Source: a virus
IMG/VR virus record: IMGVR_UViG_3300021181_000009
Location: 1-64,000 of that record
Length of the DNA stretch: 64,000 nucleotides
Direction: 5' to 3' (one strand)
Positions 1 to 8,063 of the stretch are shown here, piece after piece. The notes under the pieces are model-generated. The model was not told the origin of the DNA, searched no databases, and was given only the letters and a program-made list of their open reading frames with translations. The position numbers were made by a program, and so were the translations under genes. Numbering within the stretch: the first letter of the stretch is position 1; each line of letters opens with the position of its first letter.

Positions 1-2
1 CT

Positions 3-137
3 TCGGATATGTATCCTTGTGCGGGTTGGGGTGATCCAGATTACTGCGATACGATCTGGCTTGCATACGGCACGAAGGATATCGAAGGGCCGTTTGGTCA
101 GACAGTGTTTTATGACGCAATTGAAGAAAAAGCGTAA
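3..137 (+). CDS. C-terminal end of an unknown protein (5' truncated)
   Basis: An open frame enters from the left edge and ends at TAA 135-137, giving about 44 residues rich in Trp, Tyr, Asp and Cys (it contains CAGWGDPDYCD). A strong terminator follows 20 nt later, which supports this being a real gene end. I do not recognise the family from this fragment. Confidence 0.6.
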   Translation, partial: SDMYPCAGWGDPDYCDTIWLAYGTKDIEGPFGQTVFYDAIEEKA

Positions 138-156
138 TCTAAGCTAGTAACTTACA

Positions 157-180
157 AAAACGGAGCAATTGCTCCGTTTT
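157..180 (+). terminator. Rho-independent terminator
   Basis: A perfect palindrome centred at 168/169, with stem CGGAGCAA / TTGCTCCG flanked by an A run and ending in TTTT. It lies just after the truncated gene and before the endonuclease at 221. The A/T flanks would let it work in both directions. Confidence 0.8.
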
Positions 181-185
181 CCTTA

Positions 186-214
186 TTGCGACTAAAAACA
201 ACTACAAGTATAAT
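186..214 (+). promoter_or_regulatory. Sigma-70-like promoter
   Basis: TTGCGA at 186-191, a 17-nt spacer and an exact TATAAT at 209-214. The ATG of the endonuclease is at 221, so transcription would begin at or very near the start codon and leave almost no leader. The call rests on consensus match and position only. Confidence 0.5.
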
Positions 215-220
215 CAATTT

Positions 221-1105
221 ATGACTAAAAGAAAAACAAGCGAAGATTATATCCTTGAAATTTATCTAAAGTTTGGCAAAAGCGATGGCTATGAAAAATT
301 AGTGTATTTCGGAGCCAACTCTGATATCGAAGTCGTGTGTCCCGTCCATGGTCCTTATTGGCAAAATGCTTTTAATCATCTTAAAAGCGGGAAGTGCCCA
401 TACTGTTACGGATTTCGCAAAACTACTGAGACCTTCATTGCAGAAGCTAAAGAGGTTCATGGCGACACATATCTGTATCCAAATACTGTATTCGTTAGCC
501 AATATAAAAAGGTAGAAATTGAGTGTCGTATTCATGGGACATTTACTCAATTGCCGAATAATCATCTAGCAGGGAAAGGATGTAGAGAGTGTGGTATAGA
601 AGTTCGTGCCGCGAAACAACGAAAACTTTACCAAACTTTTATAGATCAATCCAATCTCAAACATAATTTCAGATATACTTATCCAGACCATAATATCTAT
701 GTAAATGCATCGACTAAACTAGACATTATTTGTAGTTTGCATGGTACATTCAAGAAACGACCAGCAGATCATTTAAACGGCGAAGGTTGTCCTACATGCG
801 CCAAATCAAAAATCAGTAAAGTGGAGGAAGAGTGGTTGGCCTCATTAAATATACCAAATCTAATCAAACAAAAACGAATTAAATTATCTGATGGAACATA
901 TGCGGTTGTAGATGGTTTTGATCCAAGTACAAATACTATATACGAATATCACGGTAAATTTTGGCATGGGCACCCAGATAGATGTGATCCAGATGAAAAG
1001 CACCCCAAAAACAAGATTTTAGGGAGTGACTTGTATTTCGATACTCTCATTCGAGAAATACGATTAAGAGATTTAGGTTACAAAATAGTATCTAAGTGGG
1101 CATAA
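221..1105 (+). CDS. Homing-type endonuclease: zinc-ribbon-like repeats plus Vsr-like nuclease domain
   Basis: 294 residues. Three N-terminal repeats of about 60 residues each carry a Cys-x2-His-Gly and a later Cys-x2-Cys (for example VCPVHG with CPYC), which looks like a repeated DNA-binding zinc module, DUF723-like from memory. The C-terminal 100 residues hold VVDGFDPSTNTIYEYHGKFW and WHGHPD, the pattern of Vsr/PD-(D/E)XK-like nucleases in free-standing phage homing endonucleases; the Asp of VDGFD and the Glu of YEYHG are the likely catalytic acids. Two paralogues lie at 4833-5705 and 40113-40988. The gene stands alone between two terminators with its own sigma-70-like promoter, as expected of a mobile intruder. 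The family call is firm; nuclease activity is inferred. Confidence 0.75.
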   Translation: MTKRKTSEDYILEIYLKFGKSDGYEKLVYFGANSDIEVVCPVHGPYWQNAFNHLKSGKCPYCYGFRKTTETFIAEAKEVHGDTYLYPNTVFVSQYKKVEIECRIHGTFTQLPNNHLAGKGCRECGIEVRAAKQRKLYQTFIDQSNLKHNFRYTYPDHNIYVNASTKLDIICSLHGTFKKRPADHLNGEGCPTCAKSKISKVEEEWLASLNIPNLIKQKRIKLSDGTYAVVDGFDPSTNTIYEYHGKFWHGHPDRCDPDEKHPKNKILGSDLYFDTLIREIRLRDLGYKIVSKWA

Positions 1106-1120
1106 TAGTTGCAAACTGTC

Positions 1121-1147
1121 AAGCGCTCTCCGGAGCGCTTTTTTTTC
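1121..1147 (+). terminator. Rho-independent terminator
   Basis: Stem AGCGCTC / GAGCGCT with loop TCCG, followed by a run of eight T. It ends the endonuclease transcript 16 nt after its stop codon and insulates the ART-like genes that follow. Confidence 0.85.
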
Positions 1148-1169
1148 GGCTATACAAAATACAATAACC

Positions 1170-1177
1170 AATAAATA
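1170..1177 (+). promoter_or_regulatory. T4-type late promoter octamer (AATAAATA)
   Basis: AATAAATA matches the T4 late consensus TATAAATA at seven of eight positions. It ends only 5 nt before the ATG at 1183. In T4 the start point is about 6 nt after the octamer, so the message would begin at the start codon. No Shine-Dalgarno sequence fits in the gap. Confidence 0.5.
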
Positions 1178-1182
1178 CTTGT

Positions 1183-1779
1183 ATGAAAATAAATGAAATA
1201 GATCCAGGCGAAAAACAAACATTCGAACCCTCTAATACAGATTTGAGCAAAAGTTTTGGTAAATTTTTGTCTGATTGTAGTGAATCCATTGCTGCAATGC
1301 AAGCTACAAATACATTTTTATATAGGGGTATGTCGAATATTGTTTCTCCGGATATTTTCATTGGACGTTCAAGAGAACATAGAAATTCATTAACATTCAA
1401 GCCATCTGTATCGAAACAAATTGATAAACAATTTATAAAAGCTGGATTCAAAACTCATAGATCCAACTCAATTTTCTGTACTAGTTTGGCGGGTGTAGCA
1501 GTTACTTATGGTAGGCTTTATATGATTTTTCCCATCAATGGTTTTGATTTTGCTTGGAGCAGTGAAGTTTATGATTTTGCTACAAATAATCGGTTGGCTA
1601 CTATAGCTAACATTAATCCAAAAGAATTTGATCCGATTGAGTTCAGTTATTCAGACACTAACTTAAAGGGTGCATTAATGTCTGGTAAGGAAATAATGAT
1701 ACACGGAACTTATTATGCATTCAGATACTCAAAATATGGAAAAGGTTTATCTAAGGCATTGAAGGTTGCACTACCATGA
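1183..1779 (+). CDS. ART-like protein 1 (putative ADP-ribosyltransferase)
   Basis: 198 residues and the simplest member of a ten-gene family in this window. The ART-like order is visible: FLYRG with Arg48 (motif 1), RSNSIFCTS with Ser96 (motif 2, in place of S-T-S) and KEIMIHGTYYAF with Glu170 (motif 3, strand E-h-x-h-x-G as in E-V-L-L-P-x-G of known ARTs). Between them sits the family signature IFPINGFDFAWS. The position two before the Glu is Gly rather than Glu/Gln, so the target specificity or activity is unclear. The N-terminus MKINEIDPGEK contains I-x-E at residues 3-5, the motif cut by T4-type prohead protease. The stop overlaps the next start (ATGA). ART fold is inferred from motifs; capsid delivery is a hypothesis. 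Confidence 0.6.
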   Translation: MKINEIDPGEKQTFEPSNTDLSKSFGKFLSDCSESIAAMQATNTFLYRGMSNIVSPDIFIGRSREHRNSLTFKPSVSKQIDKQFIKAGFKTHRSNSIFCTSLAGVAVTYGRLYMIFPINGFDFAWSSEVYDFATNNRLATIANINPKEFDPIEFSYSDTNLKGALMSGKEIMIHGTYYAFRYSKYGKGLSKALKVALP

Positions 1780-2435
1780 AACTATTTGAACTAGATCCAG
1801 GCGAAAGGCAAGGTGTGCCGTATCATGGCATGGAACGTATAATTGACGTCCTAGAATCTGAATGTGGAGATGCATTGCAGGCAGTAAAAAGTGCTCACAG
1901 ATTTATATACCGCGGCGTAAAGGTAGGTGGTTCAAATGTAGGGACATTTTGGAAACCAAGACATTTGCAAGGTAGCGCACCAACTATCTTTAAATCATCA
2001 TCTAGAGAAAATAGAAAGCCAATGGATACTCCAGGGCAAATTCAAAATATGATTGATGGTGCTCTAGAAGCAACTGGGTTTAAAGCACTGCGAAGTAATT
2101 CAATATTTTGTTCTGGTTACAAAGCTGCTGCAATTAATTATGGTGTGCCGTATATTATTTTCCCTATCAATGGATTCGACTTTACTTGGTCAAGAAGATA
2201 TGCAGATTTATTTTCTGACGTTATCGATAATCTAACAGTAAATGATGGAGCTAGAGAACAATTTTTCGATCAATTCGAACATGATCCTGGCGAGTGGATT
2301 TTCGATATTGCAAAATATAATAACAGTGGTTTAGAAAACGCCATCAATTCTAATCATGAAATTATGATTAGAGGCGAATACTATGCAATACATCATCAAT
2401 TTGAACCTGTCTTAAAAAGCTATTTGATGTATTAA
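1776..2435 (+). CDS. ART-like protein 2 (putative ADP-ribosyltransferase)
   Basis: 219 residues, coupled to the preceding paralogue by an ATGA overlap. Motifs: FIYRG (Arg46), LRSNSIFCSG, IFPINGFDFTWS and HEIMIRGEYYAI (Glu195). It has an insertion of about 17 residues after the first Arg (from KVGGSNVGTFW) that the other members lack. The N-terminal tag MKLFELDPGER has L-x-E at residues 3-5. The Cys of SECGDAL matches the conserved Cys of the helix before motif 1 in its relatives. The two-gene unit is followed by a late promoter for the fibre-like genes. Function is inferred as for paralogue 1. Confidence 0.6.
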   Translation: MKLFELDPGERQGVPYHGMERIIDVLESECGDALQAVKSAHRFIYRGVKVGGSNVGTFWKPRHLQGSAPTIFKSSSRENRKPMDTPGQIQNMIDGALEATGFKALRSNSIFCSGYKAAAINYGVPYIIFPINGFDFTWSRRYADLFSDVIDNLTVNDGAREQFFDQFEHDPGEWIFDIAKYNNSGLENAINSNHEIMIRGEYYAIHHQFEPVLKSYLMY

Positions 2436-2452
2436 ATTTTGTCCATTTTGTT

Positions 2453-2460
2453 AATAAATA
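2453..2460 (+). promoter_or_regulatory. T4-type late promoter octamer (AATAAATA)
   Basis: AATAAATA 20 nt before the ATG of the virion protein gene at 2481, in the 45-nt gap after the ART-like pair. The spacing allows a short leader of about 14 nt. There is only a weak ribosome-binding site (TGGAAT). Confidence 0.5.
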
Positions 2461-2480
2461 CATAATATGGAATTGACAAA

Positions 2481-2900
2481 ATGACACAACAAATAATTAA
2501 TATAGGTTCAGCACCAAACGACGGAACGGGTGATAATCTTCGTTCTGGCATGACTAAGGTGAATGCAAACTTCACTGATCTTTATACAAATAAATTAGGT
2601 TTTACTGGTAACTCTGTAATAGTCGGTGGAAATGTAGATATTTCTGTTGTTGGTTCTGGCATCAAAGTTGCTGAAGGATCTAATGCAAAACAAGGAGTCG
2701 CTACTCTATCATCTGGAGTGATTGTTGTGCCAAATACTTCCGTCACAGCGACTAGCAGAATTTTCCTAACTGCACAAGATAATAATAGCACAGGTGTATT
2801 AAGAATTTCGTCTAGGACGCCAGGGGTATCATTTACGATCACCTCAAGTAATTCAGGGGATTCTGGTGTGATTGCTTACGAAATTTTCGAACAAGGTTAA
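2481..2900 (+). CDS. Tail/virion structural protein, short paralogue
   Basis: 139 residues. The N-terminus (MTQQIIN, then NDGTGDNLRSGMTKVNANFT) is the widespread start of structural and fibre proteins in T4-like phages, recognisable by DGTGD-x-LR and K-x-N-x-NF. The C-terminal 88 residues (from about residue 53, DISVVGSG, to EIFEQG) are nearly the same as the C-terminus of the next gene, with SNAKQGVATLSSG and LTAQDNNSTG. That looks like a beta-rich surface module. The pair arose by tandem duplication, and this copy lacks the central segment of its neighbour. Exact virion location is unknown. Confidence 0.65.
   Translation: MTQQIINIGSAPNDGTGDNLRSGMTKVNANFTDLYTNKLGFTGNSVIVGGNVDISVVGSGIKVAEGSNAKQGVATLSSGVIVVPNTSVTATSRIFLTAQDNNSTGVLRISSRTPGVSFTITSSNSGDSGVIAYEIFEQG
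2637..2900 (+). repeat. Tandemly duplicated C-terminal module (second copy 3278-3541)
   Basis: The last 264 bases of the gene at 2481 and the last 264 bases of the gene at 2903 are the same length, align without gaps, and encode closely similar residues from DIS to the final EIFEQG. Most differences are third-position changes. This marks gene duplication with purifying selection on the C-terminal domain. Confidence 0.75.
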
Positions 2901-2902
2901 AC

Positions 2903-3541
2903 ATGACACAACAAATAATCAATGTTGGAGCAACTTCCAACGACGGAACCGGCGATAAGTTACGATATAGTATGCAAAAAGTAAATGCAAATTTCACAGA
3001 TTTGTATTCTACTTCCTACGCATCAAATGTTTTAAATACTTTCAATACTAGAAGTGGGACAGTAACATTGCTTTCAGCAGACGTGAACGGCGCGTTAGGC
3101 TACACGCCATATAGTTCAACAGGTGGTATTGTGTCTGGTGCAGTTACTATAGGTTCTACTGCGGCATCAACATCTACTACCACTGGCGCACTGATTGTAG
3201 CGGGTGGTGCGGGTGTCGCAGGTGCAATTAATTCTGCATCCGTAACAACTAGTTTATTAACGGTTACAGGAAATATCGATATTTCTACAATTGGTGCTGG
3301 ATTGAAGGTCGCTGAGGGTTCCAATGCCAAACAAGGAGTCGCTACACTGTCTTCTGGAACGGTTCTTGTATCAAATACTTCAGTTACTGCAACTAGTAGA
3401 ATCCAGCTAACTGCACAAGATAATAATAGCACCGGGGCATTACGAGTGTCAGCAAGAACACCATTTACATCTTTCACTATCACATCTAGCAATGGAAGTG
3501 ATTCTGGTGTCGTCGCTTACGAAATCTTCGAACAAGGTTAA
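2903..3541 (+). CDS. Tail/virion structural protein, long paralogue
   Basis: 212 residues, starting 2 nt after the preceding paralogue stops. It has the same DGTGD-x-LR N-terminus and the same C-terminal module. Between them is a segment with FNTRSGTVTLLSADVNGALG, the repeated phage-fibre motif (TRxGxVTLxxxDVxxALG) of fibre shafts, followed by GALIVAGGAGVAGAI, also common in fibre and collar proteins. A late-expressed fibre or baseplate decoration protein is the best reading. Host-range involvement is possible but not shown. Confidence 0.65.
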   Translation: MTQQIINVGATSNDGTGDKLRYSMQKVNANFTDLYSTSYASNVLNTFNTRSGTVTLLSADVNGALGYTPYSSTGGIVSGAVTIGSTAASTSTTTGALIVAGGAGVAGAINSASVTTSLLTVTGNIDISTIGAGLKVAEGSNAKQGVATLSSGTVLVSNTSVTATSRIQLTAQDNNSTGALRVSARTPFTSFTITSSNGSDSGVVAYEIFEQG

Positions 3542-3573
3542 ACCACGTTTTTTCTCATGCCACATCTCTACTA

Positions 3574-3581
3574 GTTAAATA
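3574..3581 (+). promoter_or_regulatory. T4-type late promoter octamer (GTTAAATA)
   Basis: GTTAAATA (TAAATA at 3576-3581) in the 71-nt gap before the gene at 3613. A clear ribosome-binding site, TGGAGATG, sits 9 nt before that ATG, so this gene block would have a normal leader. Confidence 0.45.
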
Positions 3582-3612
3582 TCTGTATATAACTCAATGG
3601 AGATGTAGCAAC

Positions 3613-3852
3613 ATGTCAGATGTAACCACTCAACAAACAGCACCAGAATTAGGCGTCCAGGACCTTCAAACGGTTCTTGCAGTAATTGAACTTGCAAGCA
3701 CACGCGGAGCATTTAAGGGCGGCGAATTAAGTGCCGTCGGTCAAATTTTTGATAAAATCAATAATTTCGTAACAGCATTCACTAAACAAGCAGAGGAAGC
3801 CGCTGCAAATGAAGCACAACAAGAATCATCAACACCAGGAGAAGCACAGTGA
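3613..3852 (+). CDS. Small conserved phage protein, T4-like core set (function unknown)
   Basis: 79 residues, acidic, with a helical core (VQDLQTVLAVIELASTRGAF, then KGGELSAVGQIFDKINNFV) and an Ala/Glu/Gln-rich tail. From memory, short proteins with the LQDL-x-x-x-x-x-IE-x-A-x-x-RGAF pattern are conserved in aquatic T4-like phages, next to the relatives of the two following genes. No enzyme motif is visible. It begins after a good GGAG ribosome-binding site and overlaps the next gene by an ATGA-like junction, so the three small genes at 3613-4836 are probably one translation-coupled unit. Confidence 0.55.
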   Translation: MSDVTTQQTAPELGVQDLQTVLAVIELASTRGAFKGGELSAVGQIFDKINNFVTAFTKQAEEAAANEAQQESSTPGEAQ

Positions 3853-4517
3853 TAAAGCATATTGGTAGACATAACAATAAGAAAGTAATAATTTTGTATC
3901 GTGAAGTTCCTGAGGAAGCACATATGTGCCTCGTGACATATAGTGATGCTCTACCACGTAAGTATCATGATACTATCATGCCAATTCTTGAATCTCAACC
4001 TGGGCAAGCAGCAGACGTATTTGCAGAAGCATTGCACCGCAATTTATTGCATGATGGTCGCAACATTTTAGGTAGTTTGCACAAAGAAGGATTTATCAAG
4101 AAAGTCCCGACAAATCAAGTCATTGTAACAGCAACCCCGACTAGTCAAGTTCGTCTTGATGAATTGAATAACATTCTTTCTGAAATGCGAAAGGGTGAAG
4201 AAGCAATTAAGAAAATGGCTGATCTAGACTCAAATCGCGGCATGAATGGAAATAATAATCCATACAAACAAAAAGCACAAGATATCGCAGAACAATTTGA
4301 TGAGTCGCAAAGTGGTGTCGGTGTATTAGATGATACGTATTTTGCACAACAGAATCTAGCTCAAGCTGCTAGAATGAAAACTGAAGCGGAAGGTTTGCTA
4401 AAAGAGGCAGCGCGTTTGGAAGCGGAAGCAAAAAAGTTCCTTCCAGAAGAAAAAGAAGCAAAAGTAGTCAAGACACGAGCTCCTCGCAATGCCAAGAAAG
4501 TCTCAGTCCAAAGCTAA
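3849..4517 (+). CDS. Conserved T4-like phage protein (function unknown)
   Basis: 222 residues. The N-terminal 95 residues are globular (MIKHIGRHNNKKVIILYREV through KKVPTNQVIVT). Residues 105-215 are highly charged and probably coiled coil (EMRKGEEAIKKM and AARMKTEAEGLLKEAARLEA). The protein ends in a basic tail (KTRAPRNAKK). The N-terminal sequence resembles a protein conserved in T4-like cyanophages, as I remember it, but I know no assigned function. A long coiled coil beside small conserved genes would suit a virion or head-assembly role; that is a guess. Confidence 0.5.
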   Translation: MIKHIGRHNNKKVIILYREVPEEAHMCLVTYSDALPRKYHDTIMPILESQPGQAADVFAEALHRNLLHDGRNILGSLHKEGFIKKVPTNQVIVTATPTSQVRLDELNNILSEMRKGEEAIKKMADLDSNRGMNGNNNPYKQKAQDIAEQFDESQSGVGVLDDTYFAQQNLAQAARMKTEAEGLLKEAARLEAEAKKFLPEEKEAKVVKTRAPRNAKKVSVQS

Positions 4518-4836
4518 CGCAGGACCCAAAGCCCGGAAAATTTCAATCAACGCTAAAAAAGATTGGAAGAATATTCTCAAGCAGGTGGAGAAACAAGAAG
4601 TTCCCTTAGAATTTGTTAGATCGATTATGATAAAATTGATCGACGGGACGGATATCTCCATTGACGTCCCAGCTTTATTAGAATCTAGTGAAGCTGGGAC
4701 TGTGGAGGAATATCTTAATGAAAAATTTGCAGAACTGGATGCTTACATACAATCAGTAGACTTTTTTATAAATGTAGAATCTGTAACTACAATAGTCCAA
4801 TCATCAACAGACGAATTATTTAAAAAATTGTCATGA
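4489..4836 (+). CDS. Conserved T4-like phage protein (function unknown)
   Basis: 115 residues, overlapping the end of the previous gene by 29 nt in another frame. The start at 4489 is the only one that keeps the basic N-terminus (MPRKSQSKANAGPKARK). The body, with VPLEFVRSIMIKLIDGTDIS and FAELDAYIQSVDFFINVESV, is a small alpha/beta domain. I recall a similar protein beside relatives of the previous two genes in marine T4-like phages. No catalytic motif is seen. Its last codons overlap the start of the endonuclease gene at 4833 (ATGA), so the intruding gene is translationally coupled to it. Confidence 0.5.
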   Translation: MPRKSQSKANAGPKARKISINAKKDWKNILKQVEKQEVPLEFVRSIMIKLIDGTDISIDVPALLESSEAGTVEEYLNEKFAELDAYIQSVDFFINVESVTTIVQSSTDELFKKLS

Positions 4837-5705
4837 CAAAAAGAAAAACTACCGAAGAATTCATTTCTGAATGTATTTCTATTCATGAATTTAAGTATGA
4901 TTATTCTAAAACTAATTATATAAATGCTAAAACTAAGGTAGAAATTATTTGTTCTTCTCATGGTAGCTTTTGGAAAGTCGCTGAATCTCATACTAAATTG
5001 AAAATCGGTTGTCCTAAATGCAGCGGAAGGTATGTAACCAATACTGAAGAATTTATTAATAATTCTAAGAAACTTCACAATAATTACTACGATTATTCTA
5101 AAGTAAACTATGTCTCTAGTTTAATTAAAGTTGAAATTATATGCCCAATCCATGGTAGTTTTTGGCAAACACCTGGAAATCATTCTAGTAAAAAAGGATG
5201 CATTTCTTGTTTTGGTCATAAGAAATTATCTACAAAAGAATTTATTATTAAGGCAAATAATATTCACAATAATAGATATGACTATTCTGAAACCAATTAC
5301 GTCAGCAACAATAAGAAGGTTAAAATACACTGTAAAGAGCATGGAATATTTTTGCAAACTCCTGATAATCATTTGCATAAAAAGGGTTGCCCCTTATGTG
5401 TTTCTACTATCAGCAAATCTGAAACAACTTGGTTAGATTCGTTTGATAATCCGAAAATTATTAGACAATATCGTATTATAGTAGCTGAGGGCAAACATTT
5501 TAGAGTTGATGGATATGATCCCACAACAAATACTGTATATGAATATCACGGGAAATATTGGCATGGTCATCCAGATGTATTTCCTGACCGAAATGCTGTT
5601 CATCCAGTAAACAAAATACCAGCAATCAATCTATATGAACGAACGCTAGAAAAAGAACATCTTCTCAAAGATTTGGGATATAATCTCATTTCAGTCTGGG
5701 AATAA
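4833..5705 (+). CDS. Homing-type endonuclease: zinc-ribbon-like repeats plus Vsr-like nuclease domain (copy 2)
   Basis: 290 residues, with the same architecture as the gene at 221: three repeats with C-x2-HG and C-x2-C (EIICSSHG with CPKC, EIICPIHG with CISC, KIHCKEHG with CPLC), then a nuclease domain with FRVDGYDPTTNTVYEYHGKY and WHGHPDVFPDR. Its repeats follow the pattern H-x3-YDYS-x2-NY-x6-KV. It joins the stop of the preceding conserved gene by ATGA and lies 16 nt before DHFR. Nucleotide-metabolism and structural genes are classic homing sites in T4-like phages. The cleavage site is probably in a neighbouring gene; I cannot define it from one sequence. Confidence 0.75.
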   Translation: MTKRKTTEEFISECISIHEFKYDYSKTNYINAKTKVEIICSSHGSFWKVAESHTKLKIGCPKCSGRYVTNTEEFINNSKKLHNNYYDYSKVNYVSSLIKVEIICPIHGSFWQTPGNHSSKKGCISCFGHKKLSTKEFIIKANNIHNNRYDYSETNYVSNNKKVKIHCKEHGIFLQTPDNHLHKKGCPLCVSTISKSETTWLDSFDNPKIIRQYRIIVAEGKHFRVDGYDPTTNTVYEYHGKYWHGHPDVFPDRNAVHPVNKIPAINLYERTLEKEHLLKDLGYNLISVWE

Positions 5706-5721
5706 TCAAAAAGAGAAAATT

Positions 5722-6231
5722 ATGAAAGCTATATTTGCTGTTGACTCATCCGGCGGGATAGGCAACAAGGGGTCACTCCCTTGGCCAAAACACGCTGAAG
5801 ACCTAGTGTGGTTTAAAGAGCACACACTAAACAATATCGTTGTAATGGGAAAAAACACGTGGAAGGACAAGAAAATGCCCAAACCACTCAAAGATCGCAT
5901 CAATGTTGTTGTAACAAATAATCCACCTGAAGATGCTTTGGCTCGATATTCTACTCCAGACAATCTTACTGAAACACTGATAACTCTCAAAGAAAGTTTT
6001 CCTGAAAAAGAAATTTTTGTCATCGGTGGCAAACAAGTTCTAGAATGGCTAAGACCGGAAATCAAGACAATTTATTTGACACGCTTCAAGGGAAGGTATT
6101 ATACTGATACTAGATTAGACTTGAATTCCTTTTTAACAGGATTCCGTTTAATGTCAGTCAAACCAGGTGATAATTGCACCTTCGAGGTTTGGGAAAAAAT
6201 TACATTTCCATGGAAGGATAAAGAAGAATGA
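5722..6231 (+). CDS. frd: Dihydrofolate reductase
   Basis: 169 residues. It reduces dihydrofolate to tetrahydrofolate with NADPH and recycles the folate oxidised by thymidylate synthase. The N-terminus MKAIFAVDSSGGIGNKGSLP has the DHFR motif (IGNKGSLPWP). Glu/Asp-lined and cofactor motifs follow: VVMGKNTW (M-G-R/K-x-T), INVVVTN, and EIFVIGGKQV (the IGG NADPH motif). A weak ribosome-binding site AGAGAAA lies 8 nt before the ATG. The gene overlaps thymidylate synthase by 4 nt (ATGA). The pairing matches T4 frd-td, where both serve the dTMP cycle. Confidence 0.93.
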   Translation: MKAIFAVDSSGGIGNKGSLPWPKHAEDLVWFKEHTLNNIVVMGKNTWKDKKMPKPLKDRINVVVTNNPPEDALARYSTPDNLTETLITLKESFPEKEIFVIGGKQVLEWLRPEIKTIYLTRFKGRYYTDTRLDLNSFLTGFRLMSVKPGDNCTFEVWEKITFPWKDKEE

Positions 6232-7118
6232 AAGCATACTTAGAACTATTACAAGACGTATTGGACAACGGAGTGCAGAAAACTGACAGAACAGGGACTG
6301 GCACTCTTTCTGTTTTCGGCAAACAATTGAGATTCGATCTATCAAAAGGGTTTCCCGCTGTCACTACTAAAAAATTAGCGTTTAATTCAATGAAAGCAGA
6401 ATTATTGTGGTTTATACGTGGATCAGGAAATGAATTAGATTTACGTGAAATTCTACATGGTGATCGTAACTCAGAAAAATCCACAATCTGGACTGATAAT
6501 GCAAATGCAGATTATTGGAAACCACATGCAGAATTTGAGGGTGATTTGGGACGCGTATATGGTGTGCAGTGGAGGCGCTGGATTACTCCGATTAATGAAT
6601 TCGGTGTTCATCAAGGCTCTCCAGCATACACTACTGTAGAAATTGATCAATTAACTGCATTGATCGATGGCATCAATACTGACCCAACTGGTCGCCGTCA
6701 TATTATTTCTGCATGGAACGCAGGTGAGATTGCTACGAAACAATTTGCATTGCCACCGTGTCACGTTATGGCACAATTCAATGTTGTAAATAACAAACTG
6801 GATTGCATGATGACCCAAAGAAGTGTGGATACCTTCTTGGGATTGCCGTTTAACATCGCCTCATATGCGCTATTTACACACATGATTGCCCAAATATGCA
6901 ACCTGGAAGTAGGTGAATTAATTATGTCATTGGGTGATACCCATATCTATTTAAATCATATAGATCAAGTTAGAGAACAACTTTCTAGAACTCCGCTCCA
7001 AGCACCTGCGTTATGGCTCAATCCAGATGTCACTAACATTGAATCCTTCATTATGGACGATATTCTGTTAGAAGATTATCAATCACATGCATCCATCAAA
7101 GCACCAATGGCGGTTTAA
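6228..7118 (+). CDS. thyA: Thymidylate synthase
   Basis: 296 residues (the bacterial enzyme is about 264, T4 td 286). It makes dTMP from dUMP with methylenetetrahydrofolate. Seen directly: DRTGTGTLSVFG, GFPAVTTKKL, ELLWFIRG, GRVYGVQWRRW, the double arginine of TGRRHIISAWN, the catalytic Cys178 in LPPCHV, QRSVDTFLGLPFNIASYA and GDTHIYLNHIDQV. All active-site blocks are present, and the gene is uninterrupted, unlike T4 td with its intron. It is coupled to DHFR upstream and directly abuts the epimerase gene at 7119. Confidence 0.96.
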   Translation: MKAYLELLQDVLDNGVQKTDRTGTGTLSVFGKQLRFDLSKGFPAVTTKKLAFNSMKAELLWFIRGSGNELDLREILHGDRNSEKSTIWTDNANADYWKPHAEFEGDLGRVYGVQWRRWITPINEFGVHQGSPAYTTVEIDQLTALIDGINTDPTGRRHIISAWNAGEIATKQFALPPCHVMAQFNVVNNKLDCMMTQRSVDTFLGLPFNIASYALFTHMIAQICNLEVGELIMSLGDTHIYLNHIDQVREQLSRTPLQAPALWLNPDVTNIESFIMDDILLEDYQSHASIKAPMAV

Positions 7119-8063
7119 ATGACTAAGAAAATTCTCGTTACTGGTGGAGACGGATTTATAGGAACATACGTTATCAAACTTTTATCAGAGAAGTATGGTT
7201 CTGACAATATCCTAAGTATGGATAATCATACAACATATCTCGATCTTATTCCAAAAGAAGAATTGACATTTCTATTAACAGAACGTCAAAAGATCGTAGG
7301 TGTTCCTCTAGCTTATTGTGATATCAATGACAAGACATTAGTAAAGAAGGCATTTGATATGTTCAAGCCAACACATGTTTTGCACTTAGCCGCTTTCCCG
7401 CGTGCCAAAGTAGTTGACAAGAATCCGTCATATGCTAGTGAAACATTAATATCAGGATTGCTTAATATTTTAGAAAATTGCTCTACTGTAGAGCATTTTG
7501 TTTATATCAGTAGTTCAATGGTATATGGTGATTTCGATCATCCAATATCAGAAAATGAACTATGCAATCCCAAAGGGACGTATGGTATTCTTAAACTAGC
7601 AGGAGAACAGCTAGTTAAAGATTGGGCATCTAAGATGGATAAAAATTATACAATTCTACGCCCTAGCGCGGTTTATGGACCACTTGATGTTCAGGATCGT
7701 GTTGTTAGTAAATTCTTTGAAGCTGCAATGAAAGATGAAGCATTAACCGTTCATGGTGCTGAACAATTACTAGACTTTACGTATGTAGAAGATTTAGCAT
7801 CTGGTATTTGTGCTACAATAGAAACACACAAAAGCTTTGGTCACACATTCAATATGTCTAGAGGTTCTTCACGAACATTATTGGATGCTGCTGAATGTAT
7901 TACAAAAATAGTCGGCGCTGGCCGAATCAACATTCAATCCAAACATCCGATGTATCCGTCAAGAGATTCATTAGATTGCAGTAAAGCATATGAATTATTA
8001 GATTTTACGCCTACTACTGATATTGAAGTGGGCTTTCTCAAATATTATGATTGGCTAAAATGA
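7119..8063 (+). CDS. NAD(P)-dependent nucleotide-sugar epimerase/dehydratase (extended SDR)
   Basis: 314 residues. The Rossmann motif TGGDGFIG (Gly9, Gly12, Gly15) opens the protein. LHLAAFPR, SSSMVYGD and the catalytic pair Y-x3-K in GTYGILKLAGEQL are all in place, as is LRPSAVYGPLD. It resembles GalE/RmlB-type enzymes that epimerise or dehydrate UDP- or dTDP-sugars. The substrate cannot be read from the sequence. It overlaps the aminotransferase gene by ATGA, and such pairs usually make an amino-deoxysugar donor. The glycosyltransferases at 35864-38798 are possible users. Confidence 0.85.
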   Translation: MTKKILVTGGDGFIGTYVIKLLSEKYGSDNILSMDNHTTYLDLIPKEELTFLLTERQKIVGVPLAYCDINDKTLVKKAFDMFKPTHVLHLAAFPRAKVVDKNPSYASETLISGLLNILENCSTVEHFVYISSSMVYGDFDHPISENELCNPKGTYGILKLAGEQLVKDWASKMDKNYTILRPSAVYGPLDVQDRVVSKFFEAAMKDEALTVHGAEQLLDFTYVEDLASGICATIETHKSFGHTFNMSRGSSRTLLDAAECITKIVGAGRINIQSKHPMYPSRDSLDCSKAYELLDFTPTTDIEVGFLKYYDWLK

